Below are positions 51,301 through 61,051 of a stretch of 64,000 nt of DNA, one piece after another. This DNA comes from Embleya sp040629175. GTDB taxonomy: Bacteria; Actinomycetota; Actinomycetes; Streptomycetales; Streptomycetaceae. Below the pieces are notes generated by a model. It was given only the letters and a program-made list of their open reading frames with translations. It ran no database searches and was not told the DNA's origin. The stretch covers positions 62,001-126,000 of the forward strand of contig NZ_JBEXUX010000012.1 of NCBI RefSeq assembly GCF_040629175.1, given 5' to 3'. Every line of letters begins with the position of its first letter. The stretch's first letter is position 1. The translations under genes and the position numbers were made by a program.

Positions 51301-54300
51301 CGGCCCGGGTCGGCCTGGTCGAGGCGCACGGTACCGGCACGGTGGTCGGCGACCGGGCCGAACTGGACACCCTCACCGCGGTGTTCACCGAGCACGGCGC
51401 GACCCCCGGCGACTGTGCGGTGGGCTCGGTGAAATCCCAGATCGGGCACACCAAGTGTGCGGCGGGCCTGGCCGGCCTGGCCAAGGCCGCGCTCGCGGTG
51501 CACTTCGGGGTGCGCCCGCCGACCCTGCATCTGCGCCGACCGTCGGACCCGGGGCCGTTCGTGTTCGACGACCGGGCCCGGCCGTGGCCCACGCCGATCA
51601 CCGAACGCATCGCGGGGGTGAGTGCGTTCGGGTTCGGCGGCACCAATTTCCACGCCGTGCTGGCCGGTTCGGAGCTGTCCGGGGTGGGCGGGCCGGGGGG
51701 CGCGGACGCCGCGTGGCCGGCCGAGTTGTTCTGCTTCCGGGGCGCGGACCGTGCGGCGGCGCACGCGGCGCTGGACCGGGTCGCCGACCGGCTGGACGCG
51801 GCCGAGGACCTGCCGCTGCGCGGCCTGGCGGCGCTCGCCGCCGGGGAAGGCGCCGACGAAGTCCCGGTCTGGGTCGCCTTCGTCGCGAGCGATCACGCCG
51901 ATCTGCGGATCAAGCTGACGCTGGCCCGGGCGGGTGCGGTCGATCCCGCCGGCGAGATCTTCCACCGGGGGGCGGAGGTGGGCGGGCAGGTGGCGTTCCT
52001 GTATCCCGGACAGGGCAGTCAGCGGCCCGGGATGCTCGCCGATCTGTTCGCCCGTTTCCCCGAACTGTGCGACGGGCTGCGGGACATCGACCCGGAGTGT
52101 GTGCGGGCCATGTTCCCGCCGGCCGCGTTCGGCACCGAGGCCCGGGCCGAGCAGGCGGCCCGGATCACCGACACCCGCCGCGCGCAGCCCGCGCTCGGGG
52201 TGGCCGCCGTCGCGCTGACCCGGCTGCTCGACCGGTTCGGGGTGTGGCCGGACCAGGTCGCCGGGCACAGCTACGGCGAGTTGGCCGCGCTGTGGTCGGC
52301 GGGCGTGTTGGCCACCCGGGACCTGGCTCGGCTCGGCGAGGTGCGGGCGGCCGCGGTGCTGGCCGCCGCCGGCAGCGAACCGGGCGCGATGGCGGCGGTA
52401 CCGGCCGGCGCGGACCGGGTGGCCGAACTGCTGGCCGGCATCGGCGGCGTCGTACTCGCCAATCGCAACACGCCGACGCAGACCGTCGTATCGGGCCCCG
52501 AGGCGGCCCTGGCGGCGGCGATCGCGGCACTGGCGGCGGCCGGGCTGTCCGCACGCCGACTGCCGGTGGCGTGCGCGTTCCACAGCCCCGTGGTCGCGGC
52601 GGCGGCCGACACCCTCACGGCCGCCGTCGCCGACCTGGACGTGCGGGTGCCCAGGATCCCGGTGTGGTCCAACGCCACCGCCGAGCGCTATCCGGACGCG
52701 GCCGCCGAGGTGCGCGCGTTGATCGCCCGGCAGGTGGCCGAGCCGGTGCGCTTCGCCGAGCAGATCGAGGCGATGTACGCGGCGGGCGTGCGGATCTTCG
52801 TCGAGGCAGGGCCGGGTCGGGCGCTGACCGGCATGGTCCGGACGATCCTGGGCGACCGGCCGCACACCGCGGTGGCCTGCGACGTGCCGGGCGAGGACGG
52901 GGTGCGCCGGCTGCTCACCGCACTGGCCGAACTCGCGGTCGCCGGCGTGCCGGTGCGGGTCGCGGGCGGCCTGGCCGGTCGGGTACGGCCGGTGGACGTC
53001 GAGCCGGGCACCCGCCCGGCCTGGACCGTGGACGGCCACCTGGTGCGTACCGCCGACGGCAGGCCGGTGGCGGGCGGGCTGCATCCGGCGACCCCGGTGG
53101 CCGCCCTGTCGACCGCCGGCTCGGCGGGTGCGGCTGGGGCGCCGGCCGGGGACGCGCGGGACGCGGTGTTGCTCGAATACCTGGCCGGCGCCCGGGCCGC
53201 GGTCGCCGCCCAGCGCGAAGTACTGCTGGGCTACCTGGGCGTGCCGGGCGGGGTGCCGGAGGCGCCGGTTGTTGCGCCCGGGGCGGTGGCGGCGGGAGTT
53301 TCGCTCGGGGTGGGGCCGGGTTCCGTGACGGGGGCGACTTCGGTGGCCGGGGCGGGTGCTGTGGCCGGGCCCGGGGCCGTCGCGGCGGTCGTCCCGGTCG
53401 AGGAGCCGGGTGGGCCGCTCACCCGCGAGCACGTGTTGGCCGTGGTCCTCGACATCGTGGGTACACGGACCGGTTATCCCGAGGACATGCTCGATCCGGC
53501 GCTGGATCTGGAGGCGGATCTGTCCGTCGACTCGATCAAGCGCACCGAAATCATCGGCGAACTGGCCTTGCGGCTGCGGCTGACGGGGGCAGTCGGGGAG
53601 TCGGGGGTGCTCGGTGCGGCGGGGGACGCCGACGAGACGGTGATCGAGCGGCTGGCGAAGGTCAAGACGATCGACGCGATCGTGGCCGGGGTGCTGGCGG
53701 TCGACGCGGGGGCGGGCTCGGAGCCCGGCTCCGGTTCCGGCTCGGGGCCGGGCTCGGGGTCGGACTTGGGCTCGGGTTTCGGTTCCGGGTCGGACTCGGA
53801 CTCGGACTCGGACTCGGGTTCCGGCTCGGGGCCGGTCCTGGGTTCCGGCTCGGGTTCGGGGGCCGGCTCGGGCGAACAGGTCGTGCCGGAGCCGCCGATC
53901 GAGCCGGTTGCCGACCGGCCCACGCGGCATCTGGTCGAGTGTGTTCCGATCGACGACCCGGTGCCCGCGGGCGAATCCGACCCACCCATCGGCGAGGCGT
54001 TGCGTGGTCGCCGGGTGGTCCTGGTCGAGGACGGCGGCGGAATCGCCTGGGCGCTGGCCGACCTGCTCGCGCCGCACGGCGTCGTGGTCGAGACGCACGC
54101 CCGGGACCGGGCCGAACCGGGGGACGATCGGCCGGACCCGGCGTGGTCGCAGGTCGACACGCTGGTGCACCTGGCCGCACTCGCCGACGGCCCGGACCCG
54201 ATCCTCCCGGACGCCTTCGCGCTGCTGCGGGACGCGCTGGTGGGCGGCGTACGGCAGGTGTTCCTCGGCACCCCCGGCGGCGGCCACTTCGGCCGGGCGC

Positions 54301-55541
54301 CGGCCGCCGCCGGGCCCGATCCGGTGCCGGGCGCGGGCCTGGCCGGGTTCGCCCGGTCCGCCGCCCTGGAGTATCCGGACCGGGTGCTGCGCGTAGTGGA
54401 CGTGGATCCCAAGGAGGAACCGGCCCGCATCGCCCGGCGGCTCCTGGCCGAACTGGTCCGCACCGCAGGCCGGCCCGAGCCCGATGCGCCGGTGCTGCTC
54501 GGCCTGTCCGGCGACCGTCGGCTGACCCTGCGCACCCGCCCGGTGCCGCTCCCGGACCTGTCGCCCGCCGACCGGGACGCCCGATTGCGCGAGCGGATCG
54601 GGCCGGACGCCGTGGTACTGCTGACCGGTGGGGCACGCGGCATCACCGCCCGGGCCGCCATCGGCCTGGCCCGTGCCACCGGGTGCCACATCGAGTTGCT
54701 CGGTCGTACCGGTGACGACGGCGACCCGGAGCCCGCCGCGCTCGCCGAGGCGACCGACGTCCCCACGCTCCGGGCCGCGTTGATCGCGACCGGGATGCGC
54801 GAGCCGGCCCGGATCGAGGCCGAGCTGACCCGGGTACTCGGTCGCCGCCAAGTCCGGGCGACACTCGCCGAGTTGGCCGAACACGCGGCGTCGGTCCGGC
54901 TGCACGTCGCCGATGTCACCGACGCCGACGCGGTCCGCCGGACCCTGACCGGGATCGCCGAGCGACACGGCAGGCTGGACGGGATCGTGCACGGCGCCGG
55001 TGTACTGGCCGATCGGCTGCTCGCGGACAAGACCGCCGAGTCCTGCTGGCAGGTATTCGCCACCAAGGTGACCGGGGCACGGGCGCTGGTGGCCGCTCTG
55101 CGCACGCTGCGGCCGACGTTGGCACCACCGGCGTTCCTGGTCATGTTCGGCAGCGTCGCGGGGGTGTACGGCAATCGGGGACAGACCGACTACGCCGCCG
55201 CCAACGACGCGCTGGCCACGTTGGGTCGGCACTGGTCGTCGGGGTCCGAGGACACCATCGCGCCGGTCGCGGAGCGGGTACTGACCATCGACTGGGGTCC
55301 CTGGGCGGCAAGCGGCGGCGGCATGGTCACACCGGAGTTGGCCCGCGAGTACGGCCGACGCGGCATCGCATTGATCGACCCCGAGCACGGCGTCCGGGCA
55401 CTGCTCGACGAACTGATCTCGGGCCGGGACGAACAGGCCGTCTACGTATGCCTGCCGGCCTCCGAGTCGGCGCAGACCCCGACGCCCGGATCGACGCACG
55501 AGTCGATGTGGGAGTCGGAGCGCGGGTCGGTGTCCGGATGA
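48369..55541 (+). CDS. Iterative PUFA-synthase-like PKS: NPD-NPD-KS-AT-ACP-KR
   Basis: 2390 residues from ATG 48369. Two TIM-barrel domains of the 2-nitropropane dioxygenase/PfaD type lead: the first (about 10-270) has ESGGRCG with Arg131, the second (about 300-560) has ECGGHVG with His424 and FAGGIHDARSA. KS (about 648-1100) has Cys852, His987 in EAHGTGT and His1027. AT (about 1208-1500) has PGQGSQ and Ser1301 in GHSYGE. One ACP (about 1675-1760) has Ser1722 in DLSVDSIKRTE. A Gly/Ser linker leads to a KR, with GGARGIT and Tyr2275 in QTDYAAAND. The NPD domains are the likely enoyl reductase. The stop overlaps the next start as ATGA. Confidence 0.9.
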   Translation: MTSQSPRRDQVLAVSPLGRPNARLVIAAHRAGALGVLDLGRERDAALDALTEASALSSFGVRVPVGCPLSPDELPSRVRVVLLAPDAPWPLAAAGPGRRVLVEVTCVEQARAAVAAGAAGVVARGAESGGRCGELTTFVLLQQLLADESVPVPVWAAGGIGPHTAAAAVAGGAAGVLLDTQLALVAESTLPADVAAAVRAMDGSETVVLRGHRVYRRPDLPIAELAEQAADLGAALGASGLHRELLPVGQDGASAARLADRYGTAGRVLRAVREAIVDQVASAARHGVGPRPAQGPMTRVSDRAAFAHAVAREGGLPFLALSLLRGPQVGALLGETAALLGDLPWGVGLLDFAPPELREEQLAAVLAARPPYALIAGGRPDRAAPLEAAGIRTYLHVPSPGLLTQFLREGARRFVFEGTECGGHVGPRASFPLWEAQLDELLTFAERHTDAGELDLLFAGGIHDARSAAMVAAAAAPLVDRGASVGVLMGTAYLFTREAVDSGAIVPGFQAAAVECASTALVQTAPGHATRCAGTPFVAAFEAARRDLEARGLPSRQVWAELEQLNLGRLRIAGKGLRREGDALVEVDADAQRRDGMFMLGQAAVLRSAPTDVATLHREVTIEAAAWLARRVRELGGPARPVAAGPQDVAIVGMACVLPGAPDLAGYWRNILAGVDAVTEVPHDRWDVDRYFAADADPGATARGSVRGAAPGAVPPGRTPSKWGGFVPAIGFDATGYGIPPASLAAIDPAQLLALHVASGALADAGYGPGRAFARERTSVIFGAEAGADLAGAYGFRALFPGYYGALPADLDRQLPTPTEDSFPGVLANVIAGRIANRLDLGGVNYTVDAACAASLAALDLACKELNTGSSDLVLCGGVDTHNGINDFLMFSSVRALSPTGRCATFDADADGIALGEGAVCVLLKRLADAERDGDRVYAVVKGVGGSSDGRSLGLTAPRPEGQRRALERAYRAAGVSPARVGLVEAHGTGTVVGDRAELDTLTAVFTEHGATPGDCAVGSVKSQIGHTKCAAGLAGLAKAALAVHFGVRPPTLHLRRPSDPGPFVFDDRARPWPTPITERIAGVSAFGFGGTNFHAVLAGSELSGVGGPGGADAAWPAELFCFRGADRAAAHAALDRVADRLDAAEDLPLRGLAALAAGEGADEVPVWVAFVASDHADLRIKLTLARAGAVDPAGEIFHRGAEVGGQVAFLYPGQGSQRPGMLADLFARFPELCDGLRDIDPECVRAMFPPAAFGTEARAEQAARITDTRRAQPALGVAAVALTRLLDRFGVWPDQVAGHSYGELAALWSAGVLATRDLARLGEVRAAAVLAAAGSEPGAMAAVPAGADRVAELLAGIGGVVLANRNTPTQTVVSGPEAALAAAIAALAAAGLSARRLPVACAFHSPVVAAAADTLTAAVADLDVRVPRIPVWSNATAERYPDAAAEVRALIARQVAEPVRFAEQIEAMYAAGVRIFVEAGPGRALTGMVRTILGDRPHTAVACDVPGEDGVRRLLTALAELAVAGVPVRVAGGLAGRVRPVDVEPGTRPAWTVDGHLVRTADGRPVAGGLHPATPVAALSTAGSAGAAGAPAGDARDAVLLEYLAGARAAVAAQREVLLGYLGVPGGVPEAPVVAPGAVAAGVSLGVGPGSVTGATSVAGAGAVAGPGAVAAVVPVEEPGGPLTREHVLAVVLDIVGTRTGYPEDMLDPALDLEADLSVDSIKRTEIIGELALRLRLTGAVGESGVLGAAGDADETVIERLAKVKTIDAIVAGVLAVDAGAGSEPGSGSGSGPGSGSDLGSGFGSGSDSDSDSDSGSGSGPVLGSGSGSGAGSGEQVVPEPPIEPVADRPTRHLVECVPIDDPVPAGESDPPIGEALRGRRVVLVEDGGGIAWALADLLAPHGVVVETHARDRAEPGDDRPDPAWSQVDTLVHLAALADGPDPILPDAFALLRDALVGGVRQVFLGTPGGGHFGRAPAAAGPDPVPGAGLAGFARSAALEYPDRVLRVVDVDPKEEPARIARRLLAELVRTAGRPEPDAPVLLGLSGDRRLTLRTRPVPLPDLSPADRDARLRERIGPDAVVLLTGGARGITARAAIGLARATGCHIELLGRTGDDGDPEPAALAEATDVPTLRAALIATGMREPARIEAELTRVLGRRQVRATLAELAEHAASVRLHVADVTDADAVRRTLTGIAERHGRLDGIVHGAGVLADRLLADKTAESCWQVFATKVTGARALVAALRTLRPTLAPPAFLVMFGSVAGVYGNRGQTDYAAANDALATLGRHWSSGSEDTIAPVAERVLTIDWGPWAASGGGMVTPELAREYGRRGIALIDPEHGVRALLDELISGRDEQAVYVCLPASESAQTPTPGSTHESMWESERGSVSG
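53707..53880 (+). repeat. Gly/Ser/Asp simple repeat inside the PKS gene
   Basis: Runs of GGCTCG and GACTCG hexamers encode a flexible linker of GSGSGS and SDSDSDS type (about residues 1780-1837) between ACP and KR. It is in frame and flanked by intact domains, but is prone to length change and assembly error. Confidence 0.8.
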
Positions 55542-58500
55542 GCGCCCGGATCGGGGGGCGCGGGCCTCGGCCCGACGATGCGGCGATCGTCGGGATGGGT
55601 GCGATCTTCCCGGGCGCGGCCGACCCGGGCGGCTTCTGGCGGTTGATCGAGTCCGGCGGCGACGCGATCACCGAGGTGCCGGCGAATCGCTGGGACCCGG
55701 CGCTCTACTACGCGCCGGGCACGGCCGGCGAGCCCGCCCGCAGCGACCGGTTCTACTGCCGGCGCGGCGGCTTCGTGGACGACCTGGCCACGTTCGACCC
55801 GGTGCGCTTCGGCATCATGCCCGCCGTGGTCGCCGGCGCCGAACCGGACCAACTGCTCGCGCTGCGGGCGGGCGCCGAGGCGATCGCCGACGCGGGCGGC
55901 GAGGCCCGGCTGCCGGACCGGTCCCGAGTCGGGGTGATCTTCGGTCGCGGCGGCTACATGGGCGTGGCCACCGCCCGGCTCGACCAACGGGTCCGCACCG
56001 CGCATCAACTCACCGCGCTGTTGGCCGAGTTGGCGCCCGAGCTGGGCCGGGCCAGGTTGACCGCGATCCGGGCGGCATTCCAGGACTCGCTCGGCCCCGA
56101 GCGGCCCGAAGCTTCGATCGGCCTGGTGCCGAGCTTCACCGCGTCCCGGATCGCCAATCGGCTCGACCTGGGCGGCCCGGCCTACACCCTGGACGCGGCC
56201 TGCGCGACCTCGCTGCTCGCGCTGGACCAGGCCGCCGCCGAGTTGCGTTCCGGACGCTGCGACGCGGTGCTCGCGGGCGCCGTGCACCACTGCCACATCG
56301 CGACGTTGTGGAGCGTGTTCACCCAGTTGCGCGCGCTCAGTGCGAGCGAGCGGATCCGGCCGTTCGACCGGGCGGCGGACGGCACGCTGATCTCCGAGGG
56401 CACCGGTGCGGTGTTGCTCAAGCGGTTCGCCGACGCCGAACGCGACGGCGACCGGGTGTACGCGGTGGTCCGTGCTGTCGGGGTCTCCAGTGACGGCCGG
56501 GCGGCGAGTCTGCTCAGCCCGCTGGTCGACGGACAGGTCAGGGCGCTGGAACAGGCTTGGCGGGTAGCCGAGTTGGATCCGACCGTACCCGGCCTGCTGG
56601 GTCTGCTGGAGGCGCACGGGACCGGCACGCCGGTCGGCGACGAGGCGGAACTGACCACGCTGGGCAAGGTCTTCGGGCCACGCTCGGGCAACAGCCCGGC
56701 CGATGTCGCGCTGGGCACGGTCAAGTCCAACATCGGCCACACCATGCAGGCCTCCGGAATGGCGGGCCTGATCAAGGCCACCCTCGCCCTGCATCACCGC
56801 ACGCTCCCGCCGACCCTGCACGTGCGGAACCCGCATCCGGCCTTCACCGGCACCCGGATGCGTCCGCAGGACCACGCCGAGTCCTGGCCGGTCAACCCGG
56901 CGGGCAGCCGGCTCGCGGCGATCAACGCGTTCGGCTTCGGCGGCGTCAACGCCCACGCCGTACTCGAACAGCCGCCCACGGGAACGGCGGTCGCACTGCC
57001 GGCCGAACCGGCCCGCGCACTCGCGCCGGCGATCGAGTCGGCCCGGACGGTCATACCGCCTGCCGGATCGGCCCGGGCGGTCACGCGGTCCGCCGAGTCG
57101 GGGCGTGGGGTCGGGCCGACCGCCGAGTCGGGCCGGGGGGTCGAGTCCGACGTGTTGACGCTGGCGGCCGGGTCGGTGGCCGAGTTGGGTCGGATGCTTG
57201 CCGAGGTTGCGGCCGGCCGGGCGGCGCCGGTGCCGCCCGGCACCGGGCCGTGTCGGCTCGCGGTCGCGAATCCGACGCGGAAGCGGCTCGCGTTGGCCGC
57301 GCGTGCGGTCGAGCGCGGTGTGCCGTGGCGCGGCCGGGCCGAGATCTGGTTCACCCCGCGCCCGTTGCTGGGCCCGTACACGCCGAATCCCGGCCGGGTC
57401 GCGTTCCTGTTTCCCGGTCTGGAGCCGGAGATCTCACCGCGGCTGGACGACCTGGCCGACGCGTGCGGCCGGCCCCGACCCGAGCTGACCGGCGCCGAGG
57501 ACCTGGTCGGCCGTGCGGTGGACGCGCTGACGGCGGGCCGCTTCCTGGCGGCCGAGTGGGAACGTGCCGGTCTGGTCCCCGATCTGCTGGCCGGGCACAG
57601 CATGGGCGAGTGGACCGCGATGGTGGTGGCCGGGATGTACCCGCGCGCTGCGGTGGACGGCTTCCTGTCCTCGCTGAGGCCGGATTCGCTGGCCGTTCCG
57701 GACCTGGTCTATGCGGCGGTGGGCTGCGGGGTGGCGGTCGCCCGACGCCATCTCGTCGGCGCCGACTCGGTGGTGGTCTCACACGACAACTGCCCGAACC
57801 AGAGCGTGTTGTGCGGTCCGGCCGAAGCGGTCTCCGAAGTGCTGGGCCGGTTGCGCCGGGAGTGCGTCGTGGGTGGCGAGCTGCCGTTCCGCTCCGGATT
57901 CCACACCCCGATGTGGGCGCCCTACCTCGGGCAGGTCGCCGACGCGTTCGAGCAACTCCCGCTGCGGGAACCTCGGATGCCGGTGTGGTCGGCGACCGGC
58001 ATCGCGCCCTATCCGACAAAAGCGGCAGCCGTCCGCGAATTGACCGTGCGTCATCTTCTGGAGCCGGTCCGGTTCCGGGAGTTGATCGAGGAGCTGTACG
58101 CGCAGGGTGTGCGGGTGTTCGTCCAGCCGGGTGCGGGCAGCCTGGTCGGCTTCGTGCACGACACGCTGCGCGGCTGCGACGCGCTGGCCGTCGCCGCGCA
58201 CTCGACGCTGCGGCCGGGCCTGGCGGGCTTCCGTCGCGCCACGGCGGCGCTGTGGGTGGAAGGGACGGCAATCGACCCGGCCGGGCCGACGGACCCACGT
58301 ACGTCCGCGATCGAGGTGACCGACCGGGCAGGCACGCATGCGCCCACGAACCACTCGACCGGCCCCGCGAGCACGGATCCGTCCACGAACCACTCGACCG
58401 GCCCCGCGAGCACGGATCCGTCCACGAACCACTCGACCGGCCCCGCGAGCACGGATCCGTCCACGAACCACTCGACCGNNNNNNNNNNNNNNNNNNNNNN

Positions 58501-60743
58501 NNNNNNNNNNNNNNNNNNNNNNNNNNNNNNNNNNNNNNNNNNNNNNNNNNNNNNNNNNNNNNNNNNNNNNNNNNNNNGGCCCCGCGAGCACGGATCCGTC
58601 GACAAACCACTCGACCGGCCCCGCGAGCACCGATGCGCGCCGGCACCACCGGGCCGGCCCCGCGAGCACGCCCTCGCCCACGACCGAGGTGCCCGGGCCG
58701 GCGCCCGCACGCGCGGCCGACCTCGCCGCTGCCCCCGCCCGCGTCCCCGCACCCGCCCCGGCGCCGTCCGGGGCGATGGTCCGGCTCGATCTCGGCTCGC
58801 CGGTGGTCGCGTTGGGCTCGGCCGCCGGGCCGCTGCGGCTGACCGATTCGGTGCGGTCGACCTCCTCGGCCGTCGCGCCCGCCTCCGGGCATCCGGTGCT
58901 CGCGGCCTTCCGCGCCGTGCTCACCGAGGCCGACCGCGCGGTCACCGACGTCGTCGGCCCGGGCCTCGCGGGAAACGAGGTCGCCGACCGCCTGCACCTG
59001 CCGCCGACACCGGCACCCGCATTCGCCGACGCCGAACAGGGCCGCGCGTACCGCAGCCCGGGCCTCGCAAGGGCCGAGGCCTCCGGCCTCCCCCACCCGC
59101 CGCCGGCACCCGCACCCGCCGACGCCCGACAGCACCGCCCCTACCGCTTCTCCCTGGCCGAGTTCCCCTACGTCCGCGACCACTGCGTCTACGAGCAGCC
59201 CGACTGGTGGCCGGAACCGGCGGACCGGTTCCCGGTGTTGCCGATGACCACGCTGATCCTGCTGGCCGGCGAGGCGGCGGTCGCGGCGGACGGGCCGGGT
59301 CGGGTGGTCGCGGGGTACCGGGACGTGCGCTCGTTGCGCTGGTTGCCGGTGGCGCCGCCGACCGACACCGAGTTGGTCCGTACGCCGCTGACCGCCGAGC
59401 GGGTCCGGATCGAGTTCGGCCACCACATGTCCGCCGAGGTACTGCTCGCGGACCACCGGGCCGCCCGCCCCGCGCCGCCCGCCGACCGTACGCCGCTGGC
59501 CGGCGAGGGCCCCGCACCGGTGTGCGCCCGGGATCTGTACCGCGATCGCTGGATGTTCCACGGCCCCGGCTTCGCCGGGATCGACCAGGTGCTGACCGTC
59601 GCCGACGACGGCATCCGCGGCCTCGTCCGAGCCCTGCCCGCACCGGGCGCACTGCTCGATGCGGCCGGGCAACTCCTGGGCCACTGGATGCAGTTGCGCC
59701 TGGACACCGATCGCCTCGTCTTCCCGATGTCGGTCGCGGCGATCGACGAGTACGGGCTGCCACCCGCGCCGGGCGCGCAACTGCTGGCCACCGCGCGGAT
59801 CCGGGAGGTTCGGCCGACCACCGTGCGCGGTGACGTCGAACTGGTGGACCCGGCCACCGGCGCGGTGCGGATCGTGGTGCGCGACTGGGTCTACCGCCGG
59901 TTCGCCGCCGACGAGCGGGTGTGGCCGATGAAGTTCACCCCGCACACCACCGGCATCGCCGAGCCGCAGCCCGAGGGTTGGTGTCTGCTGCGTACCCGCT
60001 GGCCCGACCCGGCGGCGCAGGACCTGGTGACCCGCCGTTACCTGGACACCACCGAGCAGGCCGAGTTCGCCGCCGCGGCGCCTCGGGAACGGCGGGGTCG
60101 GCTGCTCCGGCGGGTCGTGGTCAAGGACGCCGTGCGGCAGTACCTGTGGGCACGCGGACACGGCCCGCTGTATCCCGTGCAGGTCCGGATCGACTCCGAC
60201 GACACGGACCGCCCGCTCGCGCACGTGATCGTCGAGCCCGGCACCCAGGCACCGGCCCCGCCGCACGTGTCCGTCACGCACAGTCATCGATTGGCCGTCG
60301 CCGCCGCGAGCGCGGCACCGATCGGCATCGACATCGCCCTGCTCGACCCCGCCGCCGACGTCGCGGCCCTCGAACACGACTCACTGACCGCCGACGAACG
60401 CCGGCTGCTGGCCCGGCTCGTGGACCGCGAGCCGCAGGCGCGGCACGTGTGGCTGCTGCGTTTCCGGTGCGCCAAGGAGGCGGCCGGCCGGGCACACGGC
60501 ACCGACCCGACCGGCCGACCGGCGCACCGGGTCGTGACCTCGGCCCACCCGACCGGCCCGCACGACGCCGAGGTGTCGGTGCGCACCGGCCCGCCCGACG
60601 GCGCCGAACACCCGGTCCACACCCGGGTCGTGGCGGATCCCGCCGGCGACCGGATCGACCGCTACGTGGTCGCGTGGACGAACGCCCGGCCCGACGAGCA
60701 CCGCAACGGTTTCCCCACCACCTCACATGGGAGCACCCGATGA
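55538..60743 (+). CDS. Second PKS subunit: KS-AT-tandem repeat-DH-PPTase (contains an N gap)
   Basis: From ATG 55538, coupled to the previous stop as ATGA. KS (about 14-470) has Cys222 in DAACATSL, His360 in EAHGTGT and His401. AT (about 620-900) has Ser688 in GHSMGEW, but the oxyanion motif PGQG is PGLE. After the 13-residue repeat come a double-hotdog dehydratase (His codon 59181 in RDHCVYE; Asp codon 59658 in LLDAAGQ) and, from about 60265, a phosphopantetheinyl transferase with GIDIA and CAKEAAGRA. Frames left and right of the N run differ, but a true gap of 39n-1 bases would join them. Having its own PPTase suggests self-activation of the ACPs. Confidence 0.85.
58351..58694 (+). repeat. 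39-bp in-frame tandem repeat in the second PKS gene
   Basis: Unit of 39 bases beginning CCACTCGACCGGCCCCGCGA, starting at 58351, 58390, 58429 and 58468, cut by the N run, and resuming with copies starting GGCCCCGCGAGCAC at 58578, 58617 and 58656 that become increasingly divergent. It encodes TGPASTDPSTNHS (13 residues), a Thr/Ser/Pro-rich linker between AT and DH. Confidence 0.93.
58479..58577. other. Assembly gap (99 N) inside the tandem repeat
   Basis: 99 ambiguous bases. The left flank stops at unit base 11 and the right flank starts at unit base 11, so the missing DNA should be 39n-1 bases (38, 77, 116...), not 99. 39n-1 leaves remainder 2 on division by three, which is exactly what joins the two reading frames. 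Confidence 0.9.
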
Positions 60744-61051
60744 GCGCGGACCCGCATGCCGACCGGATCCTGGCCGAGGTCGCCGGGATGCTCGCCGAGA
60801 TCGTCGGCGAGGAACTGCTGATCGCCGCCGAGATCACCCCGGACAGCGGCTTCGACGACGATCTGGCGCTGGAGAGCATCGAGTTCGTCGCCCTGGCCGG
60901 ACGGCTCCAGGAGCACTACGGCGACCGGGTCGACTTCATCGCCTTCCTCGCCGACCTGGAGATCGAGGAGATCATGGCGATGACCGTCGGCCGACTCGTG
61001 GACCACATCGCGGCCCGCACCCGCACCGAGGCGCTGGACGGTGCCCGATGA
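60740..61051 (+). CDS. Free-standing acyl carrier protein
   Basis: 103 residues from ATG 60740, overlapping the previous stop as ATGA. Four-helix ACP pattern with FDDDLALESIEFVAL; Ser46 is the predicted phosphopantetheine site, in LES rather than the usual DSL/DSI. The later VDFIAFLADLEIEEIMAMTVGRL-type helix III/IV (seen as DLEIEEIMAMTVG) completes the fold. Probably carries the chain or starter and is activated by the PPTase encoded just upstream. Confidence 0.9.
   Translation: MSADPHADRILAEVAGMLAEIVGEELLIAAEITPDSGFDDDLALESIEFVALAGRLQEHYGDRVDFIAFLADLEIEEIMAMTVGRLVDHIAARTRTEALDGAR

Noticed and set aside
47910..55499. A continuous minus-strand open frame of over 2500 codons opposite the first PKS gene
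   Set aside because: It mirrors codon position 3 of the plus-strand PKS, consists of Arg/Gly/Pro/His-rich sequence with no domain, and has no ribosome site. It is a GC-bias shadow.
58479..58577. True disruption of the second PKS gene at the N run
   Set aside because: The frame difference across the run disappears if the gap is 39n-1 bases, as the repeat phase demands.
58351..58694. CRISPR or mobile-element repeat
   Set aside because: The 39-bp units are back to back, in frame and encode a 13-residue linker.
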